From assembly GCA_021432635.1 (NCBI GenBank), contig MU270084.1:1-64000 (forward strand): 64,000 nt of DNA, given 5' to 3'. This DNA comes from Thozetella sp. PMI_491 (taxonomy: Eukaryota; Ascomycota; Sordariomycetes; Chaetosphaeriales; Chaetosphaeriaceae). The position numbers and the translations under genes were made by a program. The notes below the pieces were generated by a model. The model searched no databases, was not told where the DNA came from, and saw only the letters and a list, made by a program, of their open reading frames with translations. Of the stretch, positions 33,318 to 43,190 are shown one piece after another (within the stretch, counting starts at the first letter, position 1; every line of letters begins with the position of its first letter).

Positions 33318-34059
33318 GAGGCCATGGTGGTTGGCCGGAGCTAACCATCGCACCCACTCGTCGCGCAGCTATGAGGCAGTGGGCAATTTTCACGTTCTCT
33401 GTAATAAATTCGTTCGCCATTAGGCGGCTTGGCTGTAATTCTTTGGTCAATTTACTGCGGTTTTCTTTTTGTTCAGATTCTAAATGACACATGTTCAATG
33501 GTTTAGTTATACAATCTCCATGTATTTACTTTCGTCCCGTACTCTGCAGCCAATGCCAAACTCGACGGCGTAGGGAGGGTCTGAGTCCTAGTCCACAAGC
33601 AGTAATTAAATGCTTATATGCACTGGGTATCTCATTTGCGCAGCTCTGGTAGTCAGCCCGGATTCACAGCATCTTACGGCCGCGGCCGGGCTGCCGGCGT
33701 TCCGTGCCAGAGCCGCCACCTCGCACAATGAGCCCGAATTGGACAAAGTGACATTCCAGAGCCCGCTTCGTTTGCTAACCCCAATTGGCGAAGAGGGATG
33801 TTCCGGGTAGTAGTAAGCTACTGTCGCGAGCGATGACGCGCTGACTGGTGAGTGTGAGCGCGGCGGCAGAGTGTGAAATCACTTCTTCGCCCCCAGCAGT
33901 GTGTATTACTTCCCCCCTCATTTCACGCCTCCGACACCCGTGTTGTTCTAGATTATCGTTTAATTTTCCCTTGGGGGTCAACTAATTGCAGAGATAAAAG
34001 GGCGATCCTTCAAAGGTTTGGCTGTGCCGTCCGCAGGACGCCTTCCACAATTTGGCGTC
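33318..34059. other. Intergenic, nothing recognised
   Basis: 3' flank of the secreted-protein gene and promoter of the SnoaL-like gene. Short ORFs only. Confidence 0.4.
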
Positions 34060-34539
34060 ATGGTCAACATCACCGACGCTACTAAGGCCGCTGTCGCGGC
34101 GTACGCGGCCGCCGTCCAGCTGGGAGGAAACATTTCAGTGCCGATTGCCGATGTAGCTAGGACTATGGCCGCTCTCTACCTCCCCGGGTTCACAAGCTTC
34201 ACGCTAGGGAGCATCATCGTCCTCACCGATCCCGCGACCAACATCACCACCGACCTCGTTCTGTACCGTGAAAGCGGAATAGGCACCAACATCAAGTATT
34301 GTCGGTCACGCATCCAGGCTATCTCAGACCAGAGCGCCATAGCGTGGATCACATGGTCCATCTATCCTAACAACAGTCTCCCCGAGTGGCAATTTACAGA
34401 TGTCTACGGCTTCCGCGTTGCAGCCAACCGTCCAAACGGCCTGGCGGGTGGGTGGGAGTGGTCGAATGCCGACGAAGAATACTTGCAGCTATTTGCGAAG
34501 GATCCCACGTTCCCTAACCGACGCTCGCTCAATTTCTAA
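34060..34539 (+). CDS. SnoaL/NTF2-like fold protein
   Basis: A single ORF of 159 residues from the ATG at 34060 (an in-frame ATG at 34018 would add 14 residues, but the family start fits the later one). Landmarks of fungal SnoaL-like proteins: AALYLPGFTSFTLGSI near the first strands, AIAWITWSIYP, WQFTDVYGFRVA and the near-terminal NGLAGGWEWSNADEEYLQL. Members range from polyketide cyclases to proteins with no known activity. It converges on the RiPP precursor gene (447 bases between the stops), so it might act as a cyclase or isomerase in that pathway, but this is only positional inference. Confidence 0.8.
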   Translation: MVNITDATKAAVAAYAAAVQLGGNISVPIADVARTMAALYLPGFTSFTLGSIIVLTDPATNITTDLVLYRESGIGTNIKYCRSRIQAISDQSAIAWITWSIYPNNSLPEWQFTDVYGFRVAANRPNGLAGGWEWSNADEEYLQLFAKDPTFPNRRSLNF

Positions 34540-34985
34540 GGTGGTGATCTGAGGTCTAGTATACTGTCGAAACTAGAACGCCTAAGCGAGATCTAGGCGA
34601 CGCCTAGGGAAGTGCAACGCGACGTCAGCAAATCTGATTACCTATCTATTGTTATTAGGCTTCTTCCAATATCAGTTAGCTATTTTCCCAGCCAAGCTTT
34701 TCTCATAGAATCCAAAGACACGAGCCTCAGTTGGATTAACATCGCCCCATTGAACGTAATCACCACCTTGTGACATCACCTTCTTCTCGGATGATGTATA
34801 GTATACTTTGATAGATTGTAACGAGTCTGCTAACATCCGGCGGTATTGATAGGCCTCATATACGGACAGCTACCTCTATAGCCATACCATACGGGAACAA
34901 GTTACTAGCTACGGATGCCGAAAACTCAGGTGTTTACTCGAGGTACTAACTTATGCTACGTCTGATATTGTGCTCAGTATCTAAT
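34540..34985. other. Convergent 3' intergenic region
   Basis: Between the stops of the SnoaL-like gene and the RiPP precursor. AT-leaning, no ORF of note. Confidence 0.4.
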
Positions 34986-35783
34986 TTAAGCAGTAGTCTC
35001 CGCCTGCTCACCCTCAGCAGCCGAGATGCCGTAGATATCTGATCCTGTTAGCATGAAATAGCCTCTCAGACGGAGGAATGAGCTTACAAAAGTCCCGCTT
35101 CTCCTTCTCGGTGGTGGCCTCAGCCTGCTCACCCTCGGCGGCGGTAATGCCGTAGATGTCTAATCTTGTTAGCGCCAAGTACCGTTCAGTTTCGGACAAC
35201 GAGCTTACAGAAGTCCCTCTTCTCCTTCTCGGTGGTGGCCTCGGCTTGCTCTCCCTCAGCAGCGGTGATGCCATATATGTCTGGTCATGTTAGCACCAAA
35301 CAGTCTCTCAGACCGAACCATGCAACTCACAGAAGTCACGCTTCTTCTTCTCGGTGGTGGCCTCGGCCTGCTCTCCTTCAGCGGCGGTGATGCCGTACAT
35401 GTCTAACCTTATCAGTGCCGAGTACCTTACACCTTGAGGCAAACTTACAGAAATCCCGCTTCTCCTTCTCAGTGGTGGCCTCAGCCTGCTCTCCTTCGGC
35501 GGCAGTGATGCCGTAAATGTCTGACCATATTAGCTTGAAGTACGTCTAAAACGCTCCATGGGATTGTAGCCTTACAGAAGTCTCGCTTCTTCTCAGTAGC
35601 GTCAGCCTGCTCTCCCTCAGCGGCAGTGATACCGTAGATATCTAACAAAGTTAGACAAGATTTGTTTTACAGAAACGGAGAGGCATAGAACGTACAGAAG
35701 TCACGCTTGTCCTCGCCCTTGGTCACGGGGGCGGCCAGGGAAATGGCGCCAAAGGCGAGGAGAAGAGCGGTCTTGAACAGCAT
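34986..35783 (-). CDS. Dikaritin-type RiPP precursor, six Kex2-flanked repeats, one per exon
   Basis: Seven exons (35783-35696, 35641-35576, 35520-35449, 35402-35331, 35280-35209, 35159-35088, 35038-34986) give 164 residues. Residues 1-18 are a signal peptide ending LAAP. From residue 28 the protein is six units: Asp-Phe, core Y-I-Y-G-I-T, acidic linker AAEGEQAEATTEKE, then Lys-Arg. Core 3 is YMYGIT and core 6 is YIYGIS; unit 6 ends at the C-terminus without Lys-Arg. This matches UstA/PhomA-type precursors cut by Kex2 and cyclised by UstY proteins. All six introns (46-55 nt) split the first core Tyr codon (T|AT or T|AC), so every repeat exon is 66 or 72 nt and symmetric. A UstYa-like gene is divergent from it. 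The product is predicted, not known. Confidence 0.9.
34989..35641 (-). repeat. Six-copy coding repeat with conserved intron position
   Basis: Exons 2-7 of the precursor gene are near-identical tandem copies, each followed or preceded by a short intron whose sequence is not conserved between copies except at the borders. Exons 3-6 are exactly 72 nt; exon 2 is 66 nt through loss of two linker codons. The exon similarity against diverged introns shows that the coding units are homogenised or selected while introns drift. Confidence 0.9.
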
Positions 35784-36269
35784 GTTGTTAGCGGGGATTG
35801 CAAAAGCGGTACAGTAGGCACTCAGGAGCGGACTAGATGGGCCGATCCGAAGCACTCAATGGGCACATGCTTGCTTTATGCGGTGGTCATCGCTTTTGAT
35901 GACTATAGGTCTCGGTCGCATCATCGGCGGTGCCAAGGATGCAACATAGGTCCGGCCGGTTAGGGGCGGATGGATTGCCGTCACGAAAAACCAGACCTTC
36001 CTATCGTAGAGCAAGCGTGCGCCAGAATCTTCCTTCCTAATATGGCTATTGCAAGGCTGTCGAAGCAGGCATTCGATCTGCATTGCCGCCGGCTGGATCC
36101 GTAGCGTTGTCTGGGCGGCCGCCCCGCCGGTATGCACTGGTCTGGGGTCATCCTATAGAGCCGTCCCTTAGCGTCGAGCTGCCCAGTCTACGAGCTCACC
36201 GGTTGCAGTTCCTCCCTCTTCTCCTCCTTTCAAACACCACACTCAAAGCGACACGATCGGTCCAAAGTG
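35784..36269. promoter_or_regulatory. Divergent promoter of RiPP precursor and UstYa-like gene
   Basis: 486 bases between the two start codons. Two GC palindromes stand out: CCGGCCGG at 35952-35959 and GGCGGCCGCC at 36114-36123, candidates for binding of a Zn2Cys6 or other dimeric regulator. A pyrimidine-rich tract precedes the UstYa-like start, as in many strong fungal promoters. Shared control of the two genes is inferred. Confidence 0.5.
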
Positions 36270-36950
36270 ATGGCCACCTTCAAGAGCGTTGAATACCAGT
36301 CGCTTTCGCCAGAAGGCGAGCGCGCGCCGAGGCCGAGGTGGCAATCGCGCGCCGTGCCGTTTTCCATCGGATGTCTCACGACAATGCTGCTGGTGGCGCT
36401 GGTCGCCGTCACACACAAGGTCATCTTCGTACCGAAAACTGCTGCAGAGATCGAGGCGCAAGACTGGAACTACTGCGGTCACACGAGCGAGGTTGCCAAG
36501 CAGCGAGGATGCGTGATGGAGCCGCTCTATTATGGCTGGTTCCCGCCGCAATGTGTCTTCAGCGACCTCATCGATCTCTTTCCCGTTTTCGAGGACCGCA
36601 AGTGGTACCGGGACGTCAACTTGACAGTACCCCTCTCGCCCGAGCAGCTATGGAACGGCCAAGTGAGCCCCATCTACACCTCGAGGTGAGTACATCTAGG
36701 TATTCGGCTTCATCAAGTCTAAATCAGCTAGCTCACACTCTACGCTAGGTACCATAGCGAGCACTGCTTGTACCAATGGAGGAAGCTACAGTATGCGGTG
36801 GACCATCGCACCGAGTTCGTCGACAACAAGACAATTAGCTATGGGCATGAGAACCACTGTGCCAACCAAATGTCTGTGAGATGTGAGGACCCCACAGACA
36901 TAACCGAGATAAACCTCGGCTTCTACAAGTGCAGAAAGAGCATTTGGTGA
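36270..36950 (+). CDS. UstYa-like (DUF3328) oxidase, RiPP cyclisation candidate
   Basis: Exons 36270-36685 and 36749-36950 (63 nt intron) give 205 residues. A membrane segment (IGCLTTMLLVALVAVTHKVIF, about 32-52) follows a short cytosolic tail. The family signature of two HxxHC motifs is present: HSEHC at 141-145 and HENHC at 172-176, with the usual YHSEHCLYQWRKL context. The spacing between the motifs is shorter than in the canonical UstYa at 38 kb and the C-terminus is brief, so it belongs to a divergent subgroup. UstYa proteins are copper- or metal-dependent oxidases that form ether or C-N macrocycles in dikaritins. Sharing a promoter with the precursor makes it the leading maturase candidate. 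Confidence 0.85.
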
Positions 36951-37864
36951 AAGGACAAATAGAGTAGCTAGCCAAGACCAAGACAAACCTGCCATTGAAA
37001 TATTCCTCCAGATCCCCCCATATCATTCGCTGCAGCTCGCTGCATCCCGAAAGATAAGGTGCCTAGGTAGGTTGTGGGCGGACCAGGCCTCGGCCGAAAA
37101 TGGCGGGCTGCTGCATGTTGACAAGGCTATCGGCTTCCATATTCCGAACCAATCGTAACCCTGATTAGGAGGCTGCCGCTTTCGACATATAGATCCTGGA
37201 GTTTATGTTCTAGGAACGATTCCCTAGACTGGCAGGAGGTGTTCTGTCGGCGTCGCGCAATACGGGAGAAGGATCGGTGGACGTTGCTTCGACGCCACGC
37301 ACCCCTGTCCGTTGATGCATAAAACTAGTCGGCATGCGGAGTATAGAGCGAAGCGATGGCCCCTAAGTGGTCGGGAGAGCGATTCGAAGGCCCTGGGCGT
37401 GAAGAGGGGTCGCTTAGGAATCCCCAGGGGCGGCTGGCTAGGGCGGGTTTTAAAGACGCTTATACCAAGCTCTTCATTCTCCGTTGTCCGGCCCTTGTGG
37501 CGGGATGTAACCTTCGCCATCTCCCCCCAGTTGCCCCCATAGGATAACACACAATGACCTGCTCAATTGGTACTAAGCCTATGATGCGACAGTCATCGCC
37601 ATTCCTCACGACATGAATTGGTGGGAGGGAAAATGGGGAAGCCCCTGAAGGATCACAGCCTGGTTGCGGTATCTGGCAAGAGATATCGCGTCTCAATGTA
37701 TTGCCTTTGTCAAAGCTCGGCCTAGGATAGCTGGAAGACTCCGGCGTTTGTAATCCACTTCCGCCTCCTTGCACCGCGTGCTGGGACTCCAAGAGAGAAG
37801 GGGCTCTGTAATCGCCATTCACAAACTCTTGTCTACGAGACTGTTGAATCTCTAAAGAAGCAAC
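36951..37864. other. Intergenic, nothing recognised
   Basis: Space between the two UstYa-type genes. ORFs on both strands are short and without resemblance to known families. A pair of in-tandem UstY genes commonly share control, but no shared motif was proven. Confidence 0.4.
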
Positions 37865-38953
37865 ATGTCATCGTCATCACAGACCTCGCTCGAGTCCAAG
37901 GAGCGCGACGATGCTACTGTCGGTCTCCTATCGTCAGAGTACCGGCATGACGATGGCTCCGACTTCTCGGCGCCTTTCCCAGCGCGGGACGTCGCCGCGA
38001 AGCATCGAAAACGAACCAGATGGCTGTGGACCGCGGTCGGGATTGCGGTCCTATGCGTCACCAATGCCATCACATTTGCCCTCACACTAGAGTTCTCGGC
38101 CGGGCGACGCAGTGGCTCTAATGTTGCCGTGCCTCCCAAAGGCACAGCTCCGTTTCTGCAACACCTCCCGACAGAGACCACGAGCAAGTGGTTCGATGCG
38201 ACATTCTACGACTCAACAGATAGTGTGTATAGGAAGCATCACTCCATGGAGACTGAGCTGGCGTGGAAGGCACTGACGCGTAGGGTCCCTTCTCAGGTCT
38301 GTTCATTTTTATTATCGGCTAATATATTCACGCAGCATCGGGCGTGTTTCTTGTAAACAAGGAAGACGCCGCGGCATCGGACGTTGACCCTGCCAGAAAC
38401 GCCTACTACGACAACTCCACGGCCGGCTTGGTTGGATACCCGGTGGCTTTGGAAACGTTTCATCAAATACACTGTCTGGTACGTGCTAGCCGACGAGGAG
38501 CAAGTACTTCATGAGTGGCCTCGAGGGCAACTAACATCTGATGCCCGTAGAACATGCTCCGCCAGAACCTCTATTTTAACGTGAACTTCACGCGCAGTCA
38601 CTACAACGTCCTTTATGGCATTCCGTGGCCCCAAGAAGACTACATCACTATCCACCTCGGTGTGTGCCCTTTCGGAGAAGCACAAGACAGCGCCGAGCTT
38701 GCTAACATGAATGCCAGACCACTGCGCCGATTTCCTGCGCCAGAGATTGATGTGCACTGCGGATCTCGGCCTCGTGCCCATGGTATGGACTGGTCACCAA
38801 GGACGCACCACCGGTGACTTGAAGAGGATACACACATGCAGGAACTACGAGGCCGTAAGGCAGTTCGCGCTGGAAAACGCGATCGACGAGCCTCGGGAGC
38901 CGGGCCTTGTCAAGCCCAAGCCAGGCGACTATGTTGTCAGCGATTACATTTAG
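37865..38953 (+). CDS. UstYa family (DUF3328) protein
   Basis: Exons 37865-38279, 38336-38478, 38551-38659 and 38718-38953 give 300 residues; the first donor (GTAGGG) was chosen because it alone restores phase and the family's ALTPSG segment. A membrane helix (WLWTAVGIAVLCVTNAIT) lies near residue 52. Both signature motifs are complete: HQIHC at 181-185, with the following NMLRQNLYFN, and HLDHC at 221-225 with ADFLRQRLMCTADLGLVP. These histidines and cysteines are essential in characterised UstYa proteins, which oxidise core peptides of ustiloxin-type RiPPs (some act on other metabolites). It stands 0.9 kb from the first UstYa-like gene and in the same direction. Dikaritin pathways often use two such proteins. 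Confidence 0.93.
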
Positions 38954-39242
38954 CACAATGTGAAGCAAGAAGCAGTATTTGCACAAGCTGAGTCAAGAAT
39001 TAGATTTCCATGTGCGTTCCCTTCTAGATGGAACTGTGAGCCTCGAGTTGGGCTAAGTGGCATTGGGCCTGGAAGTGCATTGCCAAAGCGCCTAAACGCC
39101 GCCAAAGAAAAACCACACCCCCGTCATCGCAACCAATTAAGGGAGAAATTATCATCCGCGATTGCATTCTCTCACACCTCCCATATCTTCTCCTTCCCCA
39201 CCGCCTTTGGCCGTCTCGACCACGCCAGAGTGGCTAGCCTAT

Positions 39243-40129
39243 TTATTTCTCGACGTCGCCGTTCCATTGGTCACGAGGCCGGAGCAGCCAGGTCTCGGCT
39301 AGTGCGAAGAGCAACGAGAAGCCGAAAGCCATCCACTGGATAACCTGCAGGGAGATTCCGGGGCTAATGTTAATAGGCGAGTTGGTGACAGAGCCCGACG
39401 AGTAGTGCAGCGCCCCGGCCGTCTCGCTCGTAGCGAGGGCGGAGGTAAAGACGAGGCCAACCGACAGATACATGCAGCCATAGGTGAGTCGCTTGATCAG
39501 CATTGCCCGGCGCGGCTTGTCTGGGTTGGGGTTGTTGATGCTGCGCTTCAGGAGGAAGAGCAGGGGCAGCGAGATGAAGAAGAGGAAGGCGGCGCCGGCC
39601 AGGATGGAGATGAAGATCTGCGACTGCAGGACCAGTGCGGTCGCGATGAGGGACTTGGCCTCGGTCTGGCTCGCATCGAGCTTGGTGCTGTTGGCGCTCG
39701 CGCCGGTGCCGTTCCCGGCTGGAGCATCTACGTGAAAGAGGTTGGCGAAGACGGTGTCCGCCGAAGCACCCGAGGTCGACTGGCAAGCGAACTTAGTATC
39801 GTTGGCCTTGGCACAGATACCATAGTACCCAAGACGGACTTCGAGGGGGCTGCTGTTATTGGCGGAGGGCTCGAGCTTCACGATGTAGAGCTCCGGGATG
39901 CCGGGCGACGTTGAGACGCAGCTAGCGAGGGAGAGGGCTGCGTTGTTCGTCAGTCACTGTTCTAGTGGGGCGAAAGAGAGAGTACATACCGTAAAACACG
40001 AGAACGGGAATTACGATCAAGTACGGGATAAATTTCACCGTCAGCTTGGCTGGGACTTGTTAGCAGCCTTTACCAAGGAAGGTTAGACACCAGGGACGTA
40101 CTAATGATCTTCGCCACGAATGCAGGCAT
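39243..40129 (-). CDS. Fig1-family calcium regulator / membrane fusion protein
   Basis: Exons 40129-40102, 40049-39990 and 39937-39243 give 260 residues; all three joins are phase 1 with 52 nt introns. The protein has four predicted membrane segments: residues near 16-32 (FIPYLIVIPVLVFYALS), then ALVLQSQIFISILAGAAFLF, LTYGCMYLSVGLVFTSALA and VIQWMAFGFSLLFALAETW. The extracellular loop after segment 1 contains LGYYGICAKAND and nearby cysteines, the signature of Fig1. In yeast Fig1 supports calcium entry and membrane fusion in mating; in filamentous fungi it also affects hyphal growth and development. It appears unrelated to the RiPP genes on either side. Confidence 0.8.
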
Positions 40130-41178
40130 GATGATGATTCCGAATGAATGCAGAGTGGTGTTTTGATAGGGTGCCTTTTTTTTTCTCAAGGAGAGGAATC
40201 AAGGAAATAAGGAATTTGGCGAGAGACTGTATAAGTTGACCTGCAACCAAAACGCCAGGACCAAGGAAAGAGATAGGAAAAGGTAGGAAAGAGGGAGAGG
40301 GAACTTCGTGCGACTTCAAGTCACTTGCTGCGATGTCGAACAACTCACGAACTGTGATTCACCGGCACCAGACGGGCTATATGTACACCAGGACGGCGCT
40401 GCTGAGGCCTCGCGGGCCGTGGAATGGAGGCCCATCGCGCCCAGGGTCTGAAAGGCCCATTCACTCAACTCGGCGCACGATAGAAGAGTCGACCCATGTG
40501 CAGCAGGGGGCCCTCAAAGAGCGATTTGATGGGGCTCTTTGTCGCCAGTTTGAGAACCCGCGCGGCGAATCGACGCTGTCGTGGCGCCTCGTTGCGGGAG
40601 GCGATGTGCGGCTCCTGATTGGACGGCGGTCACAAAGGCCGCGGCCCCTGAATCCCCGTCGGCGGCTAACCCGCGACCTGGGACGCTGCCCATAGGGCTG
40701 CAACGACCGGGGCTATTTTTACACCTTTATCGTAGTCTCTTTCTGGGGCCTCGCCCTTGTTTGTCTTCATTCCGCTTCGCCGCGGCATTTGAGCCCGGTC
40801 GTCGCATGCATCAGCCCATGGCGCGTTCAACGTTGCTGAATCAACGTGCTGCGGGACAAAACCCTAACCCTCCCAGATTGGTCGGCGCTGGGCCTCCCCA
40901 AATTCAAGGTTCCTCGTTTCCTCGCTCATCGAGGCTCGGAGCGGTTGGTTTGCTGCAGTCATCTGGCACAGGCCGGGAAATCTTCAATCAAGAGCCCTTT
41001 CACGTGAGGATCTAGCTGCGCCGCGGCGGTATGACTTTCCTGTAATGTTCTAGCCGGAAAATAGCGAACATCAAGTTGCATTTATCAGCAGGAATCCATT
41101 ACGTAGCCCCAGAAATGAACGCTTCCCTCCTCGCACTACAAAAAGAACTGTGAATTTGGGTCTTATCGTCACCTTCCG
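40130..41178. other. Divergent intergenic region (Fig1 and P450 promoters)
   Basis: Holds both promoters. An AACCCTAACCC element occurs at 40861 and a poly-T tract near 40175. No gene supported. Confidence 0.4.
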
Positions 41179-42903
41179 ATGGAAATTTTCAACTTTGGGG
41201 GACCGTTTGTACTACTTGTGGTGGCCTGGCTTGTCTTCGACTGGCTGCAAACTCGCCGTGCAACCCGCAGACTAAAGCAACAAAATGGCTGCCAAGAGCC
41301 TCCCAGGTATCCTCACAAGGACCGAATTTTCGGGTCCGATCTTGATCGAGACACCGCTGAGTATGCGAAGCAGTCCAAACTCCTAGAGCGTTGGACTAGC
41401 CGTTACAAGAAGTATGGCGATACCTTTGGGGCCATTATGCAAGGCACACCGGCCATTTGTACGGTCAACTCCACGAATCTGTTGGCTATAACTACCACAA
41501 ACTTTAAAGACTATGGTGTACAGCCTATGCGAAGGGATGCCACTCTTCCATTCCTAGGGGAAGGGGTCTTTACAATGGATGGTCCCTTTTGGGAGCATTC
41601 ACGGGCCCTTCTTCGGCCGACGTTTACAAAGACAAATATTGCGAACTTGCCTGCATTTGAAGTCCATCTCCAGAAGTTCTTGAAGTTGCTTCCCCAAGAT
41701 GGAAAAACGGTCGATTTGAAACCATTGTTGTGCAAACTGGTTGGTCATCCTTGTCACCTCTACTTCCGGGGAAACAATAACTAAGGTGCTTACGTTCCAA
41801 GTTCATCGACACCTCGACTGAGTTTCTCTTCGGAGAGACGATGGGTATCCTCAATGAAGACGAGCCGGAAAGATCACAAGCATTTCTTGATGCGTTCCAT
41901 TATGCTCAAAAAGGTACAGGCAGACGGCTCCAGCTGGGAAAATTTGCCTTCCTCTACCGCGACAGGAAATATTACGAGTCGATCAAGGTCGCTCATGCGT
42001 TCGCCGAGTACTATGTTGATAAAGCGATCAAGTATCGGAGAGACCATCTTTCAGCTGAGGCCGAGAAGAGCGAGACAGTGTCCGATGGAGATACTCCTGG
42101 GCGTAGAGTTGTGTTGCTCCATGACATGGCTTTGGAAACCGACAATCGAGAGGACCTACGGAACCAGATCTTGCATGGTAGGTTTAATTTCTTTGGAAAC
42201 ACAAATTCGCTGAAGCTGATCTCTATTCTTCGACAGTATTTCTTGCGGGTCATGAATCAAGCGCCATCACTATCGGCAACGCAATGTTTCAACTTTGCAG
42301 GCACCCAGAGAAATGGGAAACGCTTAGAACAGAGGTTTTGGCCCTCGGCACTGCACCTTTGACAGTCGACAAGGTAAAAGGTCTAAAATACATCACCAAT
42401 GTGATCAAGGAAAGTCTGTACCCTTATCCCATATTCGCTCACGTCAGCTCGAGCCCTGTATCTCACAATGCCTTTCTCCAGCCCTCCGACTCTATCCCGT
42501 AGCCAGCATGGCAACACGAAAAGCGTACAAAGACACAATTCTCCCTACGGGAGGAGGCCCTAATGGTACCTCACCCATATTCGTCCGGAAAGGTTCCGTC
42601 CTCTCGACCTCGGTCTACGCACTCCACAGGATTGCAGAATGCTGGAAACCAGATCCAGAAGCGTTTCGACCTGAGCGTTGGGAAGACATCAAACCCGGGC
42701 CAAACTATATGCCTTTCGGGTGGGGGGTCAGAACCTGTCCTGCGCGTAACTTAGCGGAGATCGAAATCGGGTATACACTAGCGAGGATAGCACAGATGTA
42801 TAAGACGATCGAGTGTCGAGACGAGGTTATGGATTGGGTGGAGGAGTTAAGAGTTTCCACGAGTAGTAAGAATGGAACGAAGATCGGCCTTATACTAGCT
42901 TAA
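41179..42903 (+). CDS. Cytochrome P450 (CYP52-like clade)
   Basis: Exons 41179-41739, 41802-42177, 42237-42413 and 42482-42903 give 511 residues. An N-terminal membrane anchor (FVLLVVAWLVFDWL) precedes the fold. Motifs: I helix FLAGHESSA (residues 314-322), ETLRLYP with the ExxR pair at 371-374, PERW, and the haem loop FGWGVRTCPAR with Cys457. The final Gly of the loop consensus is Ala here. In place of the usual acid-Thr pair the I helix has Glu-Ser, as in several fungal alkane- and fatty-acid-hydroxylating P450s. It lies 2.2 kb beyond the canonical UstYa gene, and a P450 (UstC) is part of the ustiloxin pathway, so a tailoring role is possible but not shown. Confidence 0.9.
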
Positions 42904-43190
42904 CGGTGTGGTCATTCACATTCACAGGCGGCGGCTAGGTAATTCATTTCTTTTATTCCGTATCCTTTTTTAGCTTCGCAAGATTAGTAGCGGCAATGCC
43001 TCCTGGCCCCGTTCCTACGCGTTTGTAATGTCACCTAGGACCCTGCCCAATCCAAGAATTGAAGGTCGTTCTCACAATATGGTATATACAGCATCAGCTA
43101 GCTCGCGTGCGGTAGACGCACCATGTACGATGTAGATAAGGACAGTCATTAGGGAGGGCAAAGTCATACCCGCTGGCGTCCTTAGAAGTC

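Noticed and set aside
34986-35641. Regular array of near-identical units with spacers, CRISPR-like at first sight
   Set aside because: The repeated units are coding exons joined in phase and the spacers are introns with GT-AG borders; the host is eukaryotic.
32000-43000. Tyrosinase (UstQ-type) or S41 peptidase (UstP-type) expected in a dikaritin cluster
   Set aside because: No copper-binding His pattern or peptidase motif was found on either strand in this window.
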